DNA of 64,000 nucleotides from Yoonia sp034652275 (GCF_034652275.1 NZ_JAXIWG010000002.1:706971-770970), one strand, 5' to 3'; counted from the stretch's first letter, positions 34,258 through 44,937 are shown. Numbers and translations are program-made. The notes: generated by a model not told the origin, from the sequence alone.

Positions 34258-34719
34258 CTAGCGCCCCAGATGGGCATTATGCGACAGCCGCAGATCATAC
34301 CCTTGCGGCAGTCGCCCCGCCCACCAGTCGAGGTAGAGCGGGCCGAAGGCCGCGATATGGGACAGGCGGTCCGGCGTGTCGGTGAACCAGAACACGGCCT
34401 CGCCCCGCCCAGTGGTTGCGACGTCGGGGAACAGATAGGCGCAGCCCAGATAGGCCCCCGCGCCGTCGCGGATGATCCATGCAAAGGACCGCCGCGCCGT
34501 GAATTCGCGGTGGTGCCAATGCAGGTCGGTCAGGTCATAGGCATATGTCAGATCATCGGGCCAACCGGGTGCAAAGAACCCGCGCAGCACGGCGGCCGAT
34601 GCCATGACGGCGGTGAAATCCTCGTCCACATCGGCCCCTGTCAGCATGGTCAGGACATAGGGGCCAAGCGGCAGCACCTCGGGCACATCCAGCCCCGCAA
34701 AATCGGGATGCGGGGTCAT
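34258..34719 (-). CDS. Probable GNAT-like acetyltransferase domain protein
   Basis: A 153-residue protein starting MTPHPDFAGLDVPEVLPLGP. The order of segments (ADVDEDFTAVMASAAVLRGF; HHREFTARRSFAWIIRDGAG; AYLGCAYLFPD; GEAVFWFTDTPDRL) is like a divergent GNAT fold, but the acetyl-CoA-binding loop is not obvious, so the assignment is tentative. Its start overlaps the end of the 2OG oxygenase gene (AATGA), so the two are translated together and probably act on related compounds. Confidence 0.5.
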   Translation of the reverse strand: MTPHPDFAGLDVPEVLPLGPYVLTMLTGADVDEDFTAVMASAAVLRGFFAPGWPDDLTYAYDLTDLHWHHREFTARRSFAWIIRDGAGAYLGCAYLFPDVATTGRGEAVFWFTDTPDRLSHIAAFGPLYLDWWAGRLPQGYDLRLSHNAHLGR

Positions 34720-35786
34720 TCGGCGACCAGCACCCGTGCCTCGCGTTTGAAGGGGTTTTCGTCGGGGACTTCGTAATCGGTGCTGAATTCTCCCTTGGCG
34801 CGTGCATCGGCCATATAGCGGAAGGCATTGACCGTCATCCGCATCAGATGTTCGCCCGCCTTGATAGGCGGATATTTCGCAATGGTTTCCGGCGTGCGGA
34901 ATTGCGCCAGCGGTTCGACGATGCTGTGATAATCCAGCCCGAAGAACAAAGGCATCGAATAGCGTTCGCGCCCGATATTGTTGACGCGGTGCTGGGTGGA
35001 TTTGAACTGGCCGCCGGACCATGTCTCGAAGATATCGCCGATGTTGACGACAAAACAGCCGGGCAGGGGTGGTGCCTCGATCCAGTCGTCGTCGGCATTC
35101 ATCACCTGCAGACCGGGGCCGCCCTGCATCAGGATCGTGAAACATTCGAAATCCGAATGCGACGCGATCCCGACCACATCCTTGTTGGCGGGCATGTCGT
35201 TGGGGACATAGCGCAGCAGGCGCAGCTGCGACGTAGGGCAGGTGATGTGCTGCAACAACTCTGCCGGATCGACGCCAAGCTCCAGCGCCAGCGCATCCAG
35301 CAGGCGCAGGCCAAGGGCGAAGATCTCGTTATAATAGGTGCTGACCGTGTCTTTCCAGCCGGGCAGGGCGGGCCAGATATTCGGCCCCGTCATCCGCCAG
35401 CCCGCCAGGTAATCGGGATGGTCGGCAGGGGCTTCGAACGACATGTCCCAGGCTTCGTTGAAATTGATCTGCTTGGGAAAGCTCGCGCCGTTTTCCTCCA
35501 GCGGGACATAGCCGCGATGGTGGGTGGTGAAACCCGACCAGTATTTCATCTTTTCGCGGCGCGGCAGGTCGTGGAACTGTTTGGATGCGGCAAAGGCCGC
35601 GTCGATCAGCGCCTGATCGATCCCGTGGTTGCGGATATAAAAGAACCCGGATGTGCGCGCGGCATCCCCGAGCGCGCGGGCGACCGCGGCCTTTTGCGCG
35701 GGATCGCCCGAGGTCAGACCGCCAAGGTCGATCACGGGCAGGTTGGCTTCGGCGATGGTCAAGGCGTGCTGGTCGGTATCGGACAT
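34716..35786 (-). CDS. 2-oxoglutarate/Fe(II)-dependent oxygenase (IPNS-like)
   Basis: A 356-residue enzyme of the isopenicillin-N-synthase-like DIOX family. The N-terminal DIOX_N part reads LPVIDLGGLTSGDPAQ and SGFFYIRNHGIDQALIDAAF. The Fe(II) ligands are His 210 and Asp 212 (GIASHSDFECFT) and His 266 (STQHRVNN); the 2-oxoglutarate-binding arginine and serine follow in GRERYSMPLFF. The substrate cannot be read from sequence. It sits beyond the guanidine operon on the opposite strand. Related plant and bacterial members release guanidine from arginine or homoarginine by hydroxylation, so a guanidine-forming role is possible, as is another small-molecule oxidation. It is co-transcribed with the GNAT-like gene. 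Confidence 0.88.
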   Translation of the reverse strand: MSDTDQHALTIAEANLPVIDLGGLTSGDPAQKAAVARALGDAARTSGFFYIRNHGIDQALIDAAFAASKQFHDLPRREKMKYWSGFTTHHRGYVPLEENGASFPKQINFNEAWDMSFEAPADHPDYLAGWRMTGPNIWPALPGWKDTVSTYYNEIFALGLRLLDALALELGVDPAELLQHITCPTSQLRLLRYVPNDMPANKDVVGIASHSDFECFTILMQGGPGLQVMNADDDWIEAPPLPGCFVVNIGDIFETWSGGQFKSTQHRVNNIGRERYSMPLFFGLDYHSIVEPLAQFRTPETIAKYPPIKAGEHLMRMTVNAFRYMADARAKGEFSTDYEVPDENPFKREARVLVAE

Positions 35787-36064
35787 TGAAACGACTCCCT
35801 TTGAAAACGGTTGTCCCTACCGTTCTGTATCCTGCCTGCACCGGGCAAGAGCGCTGCGCCTCTGCGACCCAGCCTTAGGCGGCATGCCTGTTTTTTGTTA
35901 ACCTTTGGTCAAGACTGCCTGCATTTCGCGCTAATGCAGGTGCGGCATGGCTTTGCTGCTACGCGGCATTGACAGGATCGTCACGGCTTTGGCCTGCTGG
36001 GTGGCATGGGGCGGCTTGTTGCGCCCGGCGTCATTAGATCAGTCATATTATCAGGGGAAAGCCA

Positions 36065-37153
36065 ATGTCTCGTTACACCATGAACCGTCGCAGTCTGCTG
36101 AAATCCGGTGCCAGCGCGGGCGGCCTTGCGCTGGCCAGCAGCGTCATTGGCACGCCGCTGATTGCGCAGACCCGCAGTCTCAAGGTCGCATCCTACGGCG
36201 GCTATTTCGAAAACAGCTTCAAGGAACATGTGTTCCCCGCCTTCACCGCCGCGACAGGGATCGAGGTCGAAAGCGTCACGCAGCCCAATTCCACCGACTG
36301 GCTGGTCACGATGCAGCAGGCGACCGCCGCAGGCACGGTGCCGACGGATCTGTCGCTTTATGCGCGCGACACGATGATTAAAGCCAGCCGTTTGGGCGGG
36401 TTGATCTCGCCTCTCGACATGGCGGCAATCCCGGATGCGTCTAATCTGGATGGCTATTTCATTTTCGAGGATGGCACAGGCCCGATCGGTGTGGGTGCAC
36501 TGTCGTGGTTCAGCGCCATGGTCATCAACCCCAACGAGGTCAGCGCGCCTGCAAGCTGGGCCGATTTCTGGGACAGCTCGCTTTATGAGGCCAGCCTCGG
36601 CCTGTCCAAGAACTATAATTCGCAACTTCTCGACATCATCGCCGCGACCTTCTTTGAAGGCGAGGCCACTTTTGCCACCGAGGACGGCATCGTCGCCTTG
36701 ATCGAAAAGGCCGCCGAGCTGAAGCCCAATGTGGCGCTGTGGTGGACCGCCGAAAGCCAGATGGAACAGTCGATGAAGAACGGCGATGTCATTGGCGGGC
36801 AGTATTATCACGATGTGGCGCAGCTGATGGCCGCCGACGGTTTCCCGATCCAGTCGATTTTCCCGAAAGAGGGCAATCCGCAGGATTACGGATCGTGGTG
36901 TCTGTCGTCGCTGTCCGACAAGGGCGCGGAAGCGGCGGAATTCATCAACTTCACCTCGCAGCCGTCCACACAGGCGCTGATGTCGCGGATGATCGGCACG
37001 GCTCCGCTGGTGGACGCATCCATCACGGACCTGACGGCCGAGGAGTTTGCTTCGGTGTCCGGCAGCCCCGTGATCCGGCCCGCTTACGAGGCTTACCTCG
37101 ACAAGGAAACCTTCATCAAGGAATCGTGGGACCGCATGCTTGCGGGGGCGTGA
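36065..37153 (+). CDS. ABC transporter substrate-binding protein (polyamine type, Tat-exported)
   Basis: A 362-residue binding protein of the PotD/extracellular solute-binding family. The leader MSRYTMNRRSLLKSGASAGG contains a twin-arginine motif (NRRSLLK) and cleaves near LIAQ-TR, so it is exported folded through Tat. Mature segments include LKVASYGGYFENSFKEHVFP, VPTDLSLYARDTMIKASRLG and NGDVIGGQYYHDVAQLMAAD. AGGGGAAAG precedes the ATG. It starts an importer operon running to the MBL hydrolase at 42.1 kb. A cationic amine-like substrate is likely from the family, but the exact one is unknown. Confidence 0.88.
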   Translation: MSRYTMNRRSLLKSGASAGGLALASSVIGTPLIAQTRSLKVASYGGYFENSFKEHVFPAFTAATGIEVESVTQPNSTDWLVTMQQATAAGTVPTDLSLYARDTMIKASRLGGLISPLDMAAIPDASNLDGYFIFEDGTGPIGVGALSWFSAMVINPNEVSAPASWADFWDSSLYEASLGLSKNYNSQLLDIIAATFFEGEATFATEDGIVALIEKAAELKPNVALWWTAESQMEQSMKNGDVIGGQYYHDVAQLMAADGFPIQSIFPKEGNPQDYGSWCLSSLSDKGAEAAEFINFTSQPSTQALMSRMIGTAPLVDASITDLTAEEFASVSGSPVIRPAYEAYLDKETFIKESWDRMLAGA

Positions 37154-37158
37154 CGGCC

Positions 37159-38210
<1,052 letters not shown>

Positions 38211-38214
<4 letters not shown>

Positions 38215-39179
38215 CCGCCGTGGACAGCACCAAGGCGGAGATGACCGCTCCGGTGCCGCAGATGCGCAGGCCGTGGGGGACATGGGCGCTGGGCGCGCTG
38301 ATCCTGTTTCTGGCTGTCACGCCCTTCATTCTGGTGATCGTCATTTCCTTTGGTCAAAAGATCGAAGGTGCTGGCTGGGAATGGGATTTCACCCTTGCCA
38401 ATTACCAGCGGTTTTTCGTGGGCGCCCTGTGGCCCGACGAGGTGACGTTCCTGCATCTGCAACGGCTCTATTACGCGCTTTACTATGCCGTCATCGCATC
38501 TGTGCTCGCGGTCGCCACGGCGTTTCCGTTCACCTATCTGCTGACCCGCCAGTCACGGCGCGCGCAAAGCTGTTGGCTGGTGTTCATCCTTGCCAGCTTG
38601 TCGCTGTCCGAAGTGTTCATCGTCATGGGCTGGGATGTGCTTTTGTCCAACCGTTCCGGCCTGCCGATGCTGTTCGAGGTGTCGGGTGCTACCGACTGGC
38701 TGAAACGCACGGGCTGGTTCGAGGTGCTGCGCGAATGGGGCCTCGCCAATCCGCGCAATGTGAAATTCAAGACATCCGAATTCGCGACGATCCTGACCAT
38801 GTCCTATCTGGTCTGGCCCTATGCGGTGATCCTGCTTTATCCCGCCCTGTCGCGCCTTGACCCCAGCCTGACCGAGGCCGCGCGCACCATGGGCGCAGGG
38901 CCGACAAAAGTGATGACATCGGTGATCCTGCCCACGGTGAAACTGCCGCTGATCGGGTCGACGCTCTTGTTGTTCGTCTTTCTGCTGGGCAGCTATGTCA
39001 CCGTCGTCGTTTTCGCCGAACCTGCCAAGCAGACGACCGCCGTCGCCGTTTATGAAAGCGTGCGGGGCGCGACGCTGGACGCGCCCTTTGGGGCGGCGCA
39101 GGCGGTGGTCCTGCTGGTCACGGCGGCGCTGTTTCTGGTGCTGGCGCAATTCCTGACCAAACGATCGGAGGCCCGCTGA
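38211..39179 (+). CDS. ABC transporter permease 1 (PotB type)
   Basis: A 322-residue permease with six membrane spans, the first at WALGALILFLAVTPFILVIV. The coupling loop reads DPSLTEAARTMGAGPTKVMT followed by SVILPTVKLPLIGS. The long periplasmic loop after the first span (FGQKIEGAGWEWDFTLANYQ) is typical of polyamine-type permeases. Its TGA stop overlaps the ATG of permease 2 by one base. Confidence 0.9.
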
Positions 39180-39979
39180 TGCGCCGCACATTCGGCCATA
39201 TCTTCATGGCGCTGTCGGGGCTGGTGCTGGCCTTGCCGATCATCGTGGTGGCGGGGGCGTCGTTGAACGGCGGACGCACTATGCTGTTCCCGCCCGAGGA
39301 CCCCAATTTTGCGCGCTTCGTCGAATTCTTCATCACCGAAACCATCTGGGTGCGCGCCTTGCGCAATTCGCTGATCGTGGCTTTCGGGTCGGCAACACTG
39401 GCGGTGTTGCTCGCATGGCCGCTGGCCTATCTGCTCTGGGCCAAGGGCAGCAAGGCGTCCAAGGTGCTGGCGGGGCTGGGGTCGCTACCTTTCGCGCTGC
39501 CGCCCATCGTCTTTGGTGTGGGGCTGGGGTTCATGTGGGCCTTCGTCGGCAGTCTGGGGGCGATCTGGGTGGGCATCGTCAGCCATGCAACGCTGTTTCT
39601 GGCGCTGCCGTTGGTGACCATCTCGATTGGGTTGCAGTCCATCGACCGCGCGCATCTGGACGCCGCCGCCACCATGGGCGCGACCGAGGTGGTGACATTC
39701 CGCACCGTGATCCTGCCGCAGACCTTGCCCTATTCGATCTCGGGGTTCTTTTTTGCGCTGGTGCTCAGCTTCAACGAATTCATCGTGATGTTCTTCGTCT
39801 CGGCCTCGGCCTATGCGACCGTGACGCTGCAAATCTTCAACTCGCTGCGCAACGGCTACACCCCCACGATGGCGGTGGCGGCCGTACTCTTCATCACTGT
39901 CTCTATCGCTGTCTTTTCCGCCGTCGCCCGTTGGGGCGATCTGCCGCGTCTGATGGGCGCGGATCAATCCCGCAATTAA
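39179..39979 (+). CDS. ABC transporter permease 2 (PotC type)
   Basis: A 266-residue permease partner with six spans (FMALSGLVLALPIIVVAGAS; NSLIVAFGSATLAVLLAWPL) and the EAA loop LDAAATMGATEVVTFRTVIL. It forms the channel with permease 1. AAAGGAGG follows its stop and serves the next gene, the isochorismatase-type hydrolase, so transport and metabolism genes are in one transcript. Confidence 0.9.
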   Translation: MRRTFGHIFMALSGLVLALPIIVVAGASLNGGRTMLFPPEDPNFARFVEFFITETIWVRALRNSLIVAFGSATLAVLLAWPLAYLLWAKGSKASKVLAGLGSLPFALPPIVFGVGLGFMWAFVGSLGAIWVGIVSHATLFLALPLVTISIGLQSIDRAHLDAAATMGATEVVTFRTVILPQTLPYSISGFFFALVLSFNEFIVMFFVSASAYATVTLQIFNSLRNGYTPTMAVAAVLFITVSIAVFSAVARWGDLPRLMGADQSRN

Positions 39980-39992
39980 AGGAGGTTTCACA

Positions 39993-40607
39993 ATGCCACG
40001 CCAACCCATGCTTGTCGGCCAGCCTGTGCTGATCGTCGTCGATATCCAGAAATCCGCTTTTATGGATTACAAGGCGGGCATCCCCGTCATGCCCGGCTAC
40101 CGCGCCAATATGGAACGCGCGCGCCGCGTCGTGGATGCCGCCCATGACGCAGGTATTCCGGTTGTGTTCATTCAGGAAATCCACCGCCGCGACATGGTGG
40201 ATTATGGCCGCGAACTGGACGGGACCGAGGATGTGCATTGCATGGACGGCGAACCCGGCACCCCCGTCGCGTTCGAGGAAATGGGCCGCCAGCCCGGTGA
40301 CTACTTCATCCACAAACGCCGCTATTCCGCGTTTTACGGGACCGAGCTGGAAATTCTGCTGAAAGGGCTGAAGGCGCAGACGCTGATCCTGATCGGCGGG
40401 CTGACGGATGTCTGCGTGCATTACACTTTCGCGGACGGGCATCAGGGCGATTACTATTGCCGCGTCGTCGGCGATTGCGTCGGCGGGTCATCGACGGATG
40501 CGCATGAGGCGTCGCTAAAAGCGATGGAATATCTGCAGACGGGCGCTGTCGTGACCGCCGACCAGATCACCGCTGAACTGGGCCGGTTGCAGGTGGCCGC
40601 TGCGTGA
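39993..40607 (+). CDS. Isochorismatase-family cysteine hydrolase
   Basis: A 204-residue cytoplasmic hydrolase. The catalytic triad is readable: Asp in VLIVVDIQKSAFMDYKAG, Lys in DYFIHKRRYSAFYGTELEIL and Cys in LIGGLTDVCVHYTFADGHQG. Family members hydrolyse amides, ureides or N-carbamoyl groups (nicotinamidase, N-carbamoylsarcosine amidase, ureidoacrylate hydrolase). In this operon an amide, carbamoyl or possibly guanidine-derived group of the imported compound is the likely target. It has an excellent ribosome-binding site and overlaps the next start by four bases. Confidence 0.88.
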   Translation: MPRQPMLVGQPVLIVVDIQKSAFMDYKAGIPVMPGYRANMERARRVVDAAHDAGIPVVFIQEIHRRDMVDYGRELDGTEDVHCMDGEPGTPVAFEEMGRQPGDYFIHKRRYSAFYGTELEILLKGLKAQTLILIGGLTDVCVHYTFADGHQGDYYCRVVGDCVGGSSTDAHEASLKAMEYLQTGAVVTADQITAELGRLQVAAA

Positions 40608-41281
40608 TAACGACCGCCGATCTGCAAGGCCACTGGCGGCGCGACTGGATCAGGGCGCCGGATTTCGAGGATACAACAACCCGCGTGCATTGGTTGCAGG
40701 CGGGGGCCTTGTTCGCCGATCTGCGGGTGCCTGCCGATCTGCCTGCGCTGCAAGGGGGCTGCCTTGCCGATCTGGACGCAGCCACGCTGCAATCCCTGCT
40801 GCGGGTCGAGGGTTTCGCGGGCGAAATCACCGTCACGGATGGCCAATGCACATGGCACCGCGCGATCAACTGGCAAGGCGCTTTGGCCCGCCCCGATGTG
40901 GGCGCGATGTGGTTCGACGGTGACGTCCTGATCGAGGATGGCGTGCATGCCGACTATCGCGAGGCGTGGCTGGCCCAATCCACCGCCCCGATGCGCGGGC
41001 ATCGCATCGCGTGGGGCGACATGACCGGCGTGCTGGTGGAAAGCAAGGACCGTTTTCTGCTGGGCATCGGACCCGCGCCAATGAACCGGACCGTGCGGGA
41101 TACATTCACCAGCTTCTACGCGCTTGGCACGTGGGACGGCACACATGGTATTGCCGAACTGGCCACCGACCCTTTTGCCATGGGCAAACCCGTTCTGGCC
41201 CGTGCCAATGACAGTTTTGTCTGGCATGCGCCGCTGTTTACCGGCGGCACTGAATCCCGCCCCTTGATGAAAGTCCGCTGA
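40604..41281 (+). CDS. Uncharacterised protein of the import operon
   Basis: A 225-residue soluble protein starting at GTG 40604 (ITTADLQGHWRRDWIRAPDF). Segments include TTRVHWLQAGALFADLRVPA, ATLQSLLRVEGFAGEITVTD, CTWHRAINWQGALARPDVGA and FLLGIGPAPMNRTVRDTFTS. The order LQGHWRRDWIRAP, W-Q-G and beta-rich middle suggests a lipocalin-like barrel, but I recognise no named family. It is tightly coupled to the hydrolases on both sides (4-base overlap before, 1-base gap after), so it probably takes part in the same pathway. Confidence 0.75.
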   Translation: MITTADLQGHWRRDWIRAPDFEDTTTRVHWLQAGALFADLRVPADLPALQGGCLADLDAATLQSLLRVEGFAGEITVTDGQCTWHRAINWQGALARPDVGAMWFDGDVLIEDGVHADYREAWLAQSTAPMRGHRIAWGDMTGVLVESKDRFLLGIGPAPMNRTVRDTFTSFYALGTWDGTHGIAELATDPFAMGKPVLARANDSFVWHAPLFTGGTESRPLMKVR

Positions 41282-41282
41282 C

Positions 41283-42068
41283 ATGCAGCTTCCCGTCGCC
41301 GATAACTGGTTCACCGCCAAACAGGTCGGCCCCGATGTGACCCTGATCCTCGAACGCCATGTCCATGTGCTGGAACAGGCCAATATGTTTCTGGTGCAGG
41401 GCCGCGACCGCGACATGATCCTTGATACCGGCATGGGGATCGTGCCGTTGCGCCCGTTCCTTGACACGCTCCGCGCCGATCCGGAAAAGGACATCATCTG
41501 CGTGTCCTCCCACACCCATATCGACCATATCGGCGGGGTGCATGAATTCGACACCCGTCTGGTGCATCCCACAGAAGCGGACGAGATGGCAGCGCCCTCC
41601 GGCCTCAAATCGCTTTACCGGGACGACATGCCCGCGCGGCTGATCCAGACCTTCCTTGATGCAGGCTATCCGCCCTTGGACGAGGTGCTGATCGACGCGC
41701 TGCCCTATGCGGGCTATGATCCGCGGTCATATGTCTTGCGCGGCGCGCCTGCGACGGGTTTGCTGGAAGAAGGCGACACCGTCGATCTGGGCGACCACCT
41801 GTACGAGATCATCCACCTGCCCGGCCATTCGCCGGGCGGCATCGGATTATATGAACGCGCGACGGGTGTCCTGTTTGCAGGCGACGCGATCTATGACGGA
41901 CCGCTGATCTATGACGGGCCCGGCATGTCGGTGCCGGATTATCTCGACACTTTCGCCAAACTGCGCGCGCTGGACATCATACTGGTCCACGGCGGCCACG
42001 ACCCGAGCTTCGGGCCAGAGCGGTTGGGCGAGATCATGGATCATTACGAGGCGATCTGGCGGGGGTGA
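41283..42068 (+). CDS. Metallo-beta-lactamase-fold hydrolase
   Basis: A 261-residue member of the MBL superfamily. The zinc motif HxHxDH is seen in CVSSHTHIDHIGGVHEF, with further ligands in IHLPGHSPGGIGLY, LFAGDAIYDG and LVHGGHDPSFG. The layout is that of glyoxalase II/lactonase-like hydrolases rather than true beta-lactamases, and no signal peptide is present, so it is cytoplasmic. It ends the operon. The substrate is unknown; an ester, lactone or thioester intermediate of the same pathway is plausible. Confidence 0.87.
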   Translation: MQLPVADNWFTAKQVGPDVTLILERHVHVLEQANMFLVQGRDRDMILDTGMGIVPLRPFLDTLRADPEKDIICVSSHTHIDHIGGVHEFDTRLVHPTEADEMAAPSGLKSLYRDDMPARLIQTFLDAGYPPLDEVLIDALPYAGYDPRSYVLRGAPATGLLEEGDTVDLGDHLYEIIHLPGHSPGGIGLYERATGVLFAGDAIYDGPLIYDGPGMSVPDYLDTFAKLRALDIILVHGGHDPSFGPERLGEIMDHYEAIWRG

Positions 42069-42150
42069 CGCCGCGATCATCATCGCGCGCCTGTCGCCAG
42101 ACCCGGTGCATCGCAGTCAGGGCGAAACCGGACATGGCGTAGCCAGAGAC

Positions 42151-43362
42151 CTATCCCTGCATCAACCGTGGCAAATCGCCGTTCAGCCCCGCCGCCTGCC
42201 GCATGAAGCCGCGGCGCAGGCGGGGGGCGCTGTTGACCAGTCCCATGCCGATATCGCGGGCGGCGCGGATCAGGGGGTTATCGTTGGAAAATAACCGGTT
42301 AAACGTGTCGGTCGCCAGCGCCAGCGTCGCCGTGTCGAACCGCCGCCATTCCTGATAGCGCTGCAAGGTCTGGGCGCTGCCGATATCCTCGCCCCGGCTG
42401 CGGGCGGTTGCCAGCACATCGGCAAGCGCTGCGACATCGCGCAGACCGGCGTTCAGCCCTTGGCCCGCAATCGGGTGGATACCGTGGGCCGCGTCGCCCA
42501 CCAGCGCCACGCGGTCGGCAATCAGGCTATTGGCCAGCGTCAGGTTCAGCGGATAGCTGAAGCGCGCGCCGGTCAGGTGGATATTGCCAAGGAAGCTGCC
42601 GAACGCGGGTTTCAGCGCCGCGAGGAACGTCTCGTCGTCCATCGCGACCAGCTCCTGCGCGCGGGCGCGCCGCTCGCTCCAGACGATGGAGGACCGGTTT
42701 TCCGTCAGCGGCAGGATCGCAAGCGGACCTGCGGGCATGAAGAACTGATGCGCGATCCCGCCATGCGGCTTGTCATGGGCGACGGCGCAGACGACGGCGG
42801 TCTGACCGTAATCCCAGCCGGTGCGCTTGATACCCGCGCGTTCGGCGGTGCCGGATTTGCGCCCGTCCGATCCGACCAGCAGCTGTGCGTCCAGCACCTC
42901 GCCACTGGCCAGCGTGACCTGCACGCCACCCGCTGTGACCGATTGCGCCACAACAGTTTGACCCGCCAGATGGGTGATCCGGTCGTCCGCCGCCATCGCA
43001 TCAAGGAAAGCGCGGCGCAGGTGCCGGTCCTCGACCAGATAGCCCATCGGGCCTTCCTCGATCTCGGCATGGTCGAAATGCATCATCCACGGGCTGGGGC
43101 CTTCGCCCGCGCGCCCGTCGGTGACCTTGATTTCCAGCATTGGCTGCGCATGGGCGGCGATCTCGGGCCAGATGCCGATGCCGCGGAGCAGCCGTGCAGA
43201 GGTCAGTGCCAGCGCATAGCTGCGCCCGTCAAAGGCGGGGTCTTTGTGGACTGGCAGGGTCTGGCTGTCGATCACCGTCACGGTGAACCCTGCCTGTGCT
43301 GCCGCCAATGCCAAGGCCGGGCCGTTCAGCCCGCCGCCCACGATAAGGATATCTGTTTTCAT
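42151..43362 (-). CDS. UbiH/COQ6-family FAD monooxygenase
   Basis: A 403-residue flavoprotein hydroxylase of the ubiquinone biosynthesis type. The FAD-binding motif starts at the N-terminus (ILIVGGGLNGPALALAAAQA). The middle carries the second conserved motif LLVGSDGRKSGTAERAGI (DG), and the GD motif is DRVALVGDAAHGIHPIAGQG followed by LNAGLRDVAALAD. I chose the MKTDILIVGG start because the fold begins there; ATG 43398 is 12 codons upstream. It probably hydroxylates the ubiquinone ring precursor. The divergent gene is an amidase. Confidence 0.88.
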   Translation of the reverse strand: MKTDILIVGGGLNGPALALAAAQAGFTVTVIDSQTLPVHKDPAFDGRSYALALTSARLLRGIGIWPEIAAHAQPMLEIKVTDGRAGEGPSPWMMHFDHAEIEEGPMGYLVEDRHLRRAFLDAMAADDRITHLAGQTVVAQSVTAGGVQVTLASGEVLDAQLLVGSDGRKSGTAERAGIKRTGWDYGQTAVVCAVAHDKPHGGIAHQFFMPAGPLAILPLTENRSSIVWSERRARAQELVAMDDETFLAALKPAFGSFLGNIHLTGARFSYPLNLTLANSLIADRVALVGDAAHGIHPIAGQGLNAGLRDVAALADVLATARSRGEDIGSAQTLQRYQEWRRFDTATLALATDTFNRLFSNDNPLIRAARDIGMGLVNSAPRLRRGFMRQAAGLNGDLPRLMQG

Positions 43363-43442
43363 AAGCCGCAATATGGGCGCTTGCGCGGGATTGTCCATGC
43401 GCCTTGGCGCCGCTACGGTCGCGCCAAACAGGAGAATGACAC

Positions 43443-44771
43443 ATGCAGGACTGGCGCTGGATGACGGCTGCGGATTTGGGGCGCGGGATTGCGGCGGGGG
43501 CGATTGACCCCGTGGCGCTGACCGAGGTCTACCTTGCCGCCATCGACGCGCATGAATACCGCGACCGGATCTATGCGCGCGTCACGCATGACCGCGCGCG
43601 CGCCGAGGCGAAGGCGGCAAGCGAACGCGCGGCATCGGGTTTCCGGCGTGGACCTTTGGACGGTGTGCCAGTGTCGTGGAAAGACCTCTTCGATAGCGCT
43701 GGTATCGCGACCGAGGCAGGCACCGCCCTGATGGCAGGCCGTGTGCCGGAACGCGATGCGAAAGTGCTGGAAACCGCCACGGCGGCGGGGCTGGTCTGTC
43801 TTGGCAAGACCCATATGTCCGAAATCGCCTTTTCCGGGCTGGGCCTGAACCCGATCACCGCCACGCCGCCTTGTGTGAATGACGCAAATGCCGTGGCAGG
43901 CGGGTCGTCATCGGGGGCGGCGGCGTCCGTCGCGTTCGGCTTGGCAGCGGCGGGAATCGGCACGGATACCGGCGGGTCGGTGCGGATCCCGGCGGCGTGG
44001 AACGACCTTGTGGGGCTGAAAACCAGCCATGGGCGGCTGTCGCTGGAAGGTGTCGTGCCGCTCTGCCTGACCTTCGACACGGTTGGCCCGCTCTGCCGCT
44101 CGGTCGAGGATGCGGCACTTTTGCTGGCCGTGCTGGAAGGGTCGCGGCCCGTCGATCTGGGTGGCGCCGACCTGACGGGCATGCGGTTGATGGTGCTCGA
44201 TACCATCGTACCCGAGGATGTGCGCGACGCGCCCCGCGTGGCGTTCGAGGCCAGCGTGGCAAAATTGCAGGCGGCGGGTGCGCAGATCGAACACCGCTAT
44301 TTTTCGCAGCTTTTCGATGCGTTCAATGTCGCGGGCAACCTTTATGCCGCCGAAAGCTATGGCTGGTGGCGTGATCTGGTCGAGGCGCATCCTGAAAAGA
44401 TGTTTCCCCAGATCCTGGAACGTGTGCGCGGCGGCAAAACCGTATCCGGCCCCGATTTCGTGGCAGGCTGGAACTTGTTGCGCCGGATCCGCAAGGAATA
44501 TGCCGCCGAGACCGCAGCGTTCGACGCGGTGATCATGCCCACCGCGCCGCTTTTGCCGCCCGATGCTCAACGGTTGCTGACGGACGATGCCTATTACAAA
44601 TCTGAAAACCTGCTCGCCCTGCGCAATACGCGCGTAGCGAACCTGCTGGATGTCTGTTCCATCACCCTGCCCACGGGTGTGCCGTCCTGCGGGATCATGT
44701 TCAACGGGCAGACCGGAACCGAGGCGCGCCTGCTGCGGCTGGCAGCAGCGGCATCGCGGGTGTTGGGATAA
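43443..44771 (+). CDS. Amidase-signature family hydrolase
   Basis: A 442-residue amidase. The active-site Lys lies in DGVPVSWKDLFDSAGIAT, the Ser-Ser motif in NAVAGGSSSGAAASVAFGLA and the nucleophile in GIGTDTGGSVRIPAAWNDLV. CAGGAG sits about eight bases before the ATG. There is no signal peptide, so it is cytoplasmic. It differs from atzF in this window by lacking the AtzF C-terminal domain and is closer to generic amidases. The substrate is unknown. An inverted copy of the 34-bp repeat follows its stop. Confidence 0.88.
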   Translation: MQDWRWMTAADLGRGIAAGAIDPVALTEVYLAAIDAHEYRDRIYARVTHDRARAEAKAASERAASGFRRGPLDGVPVSWKDLFDSAGIATEAGTALMAGRVPERDAKVLETATAAGLVCLGKTHMSEIAFSGLGLNPITATPPCVNDANAVAGGSSSGAAASVAFGLAAAGIGTDTGGSVRIPAAWNDLVGLKTSHGRLSLEGVVPLCLTFDTVGPLCRSVEDAALLLAVLEGSRPVDLGGADLTGMRLMVLDTIVPEDVRDAPRVAFEASVAKLQAAGAQIEHRYFSQLFDAFNVAGNLYAAESYGWWRDLVEAHPEKMFPQILERVRGGKTVSGPDFVAGWNLLRRIRKEYAAETAAFDAVIMPTAPLLPPDAQRLLTDDAYYKSENLLALRNTRVANLLDVCSITLPTGVPSCGIMFNGQTGTEARLLRLAAAASRVLG

Positions 44772-44777
44772 AAGATT

Positions 44778-44813
44778 CTGGCCTCCGGCGGGGATATTTG
44801 GGCTCGAACGATG
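44778..44813. repeat. Intergenic 34-bp repeat, copy 2 (inverted)
   Basis: Reads ggcctccggcggggatattt and continues to tcgaacgatg, the reverse complement of copy 1 at 34217-34252 with one mismatch. It lies directly after the amidase stop and could act as a hairpin partner or a recombination site. Both copies are just beyond the end of a plus-strand gene. Confidence 0.8.
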
Positions 44814-44937
44814 GGCAGAAGCCGTCTGAAAAGCCACAAATTCCGGTTCCTGCAAGGCTAGTTCTGGACACAAGCGCCTTTGCTACGTTAGTTTGATGTC
44901 AAAGCGGGGCGAAATGATCCCGCGAATTGAGGCAGTT

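Noticed and set aside
34848..35789. A 313-codon plus-strand frame opposite the 2OG oxygenase
   Set aside because: The minus-strand frame has the iron ligands and family motifs; the plus-strand one has none.
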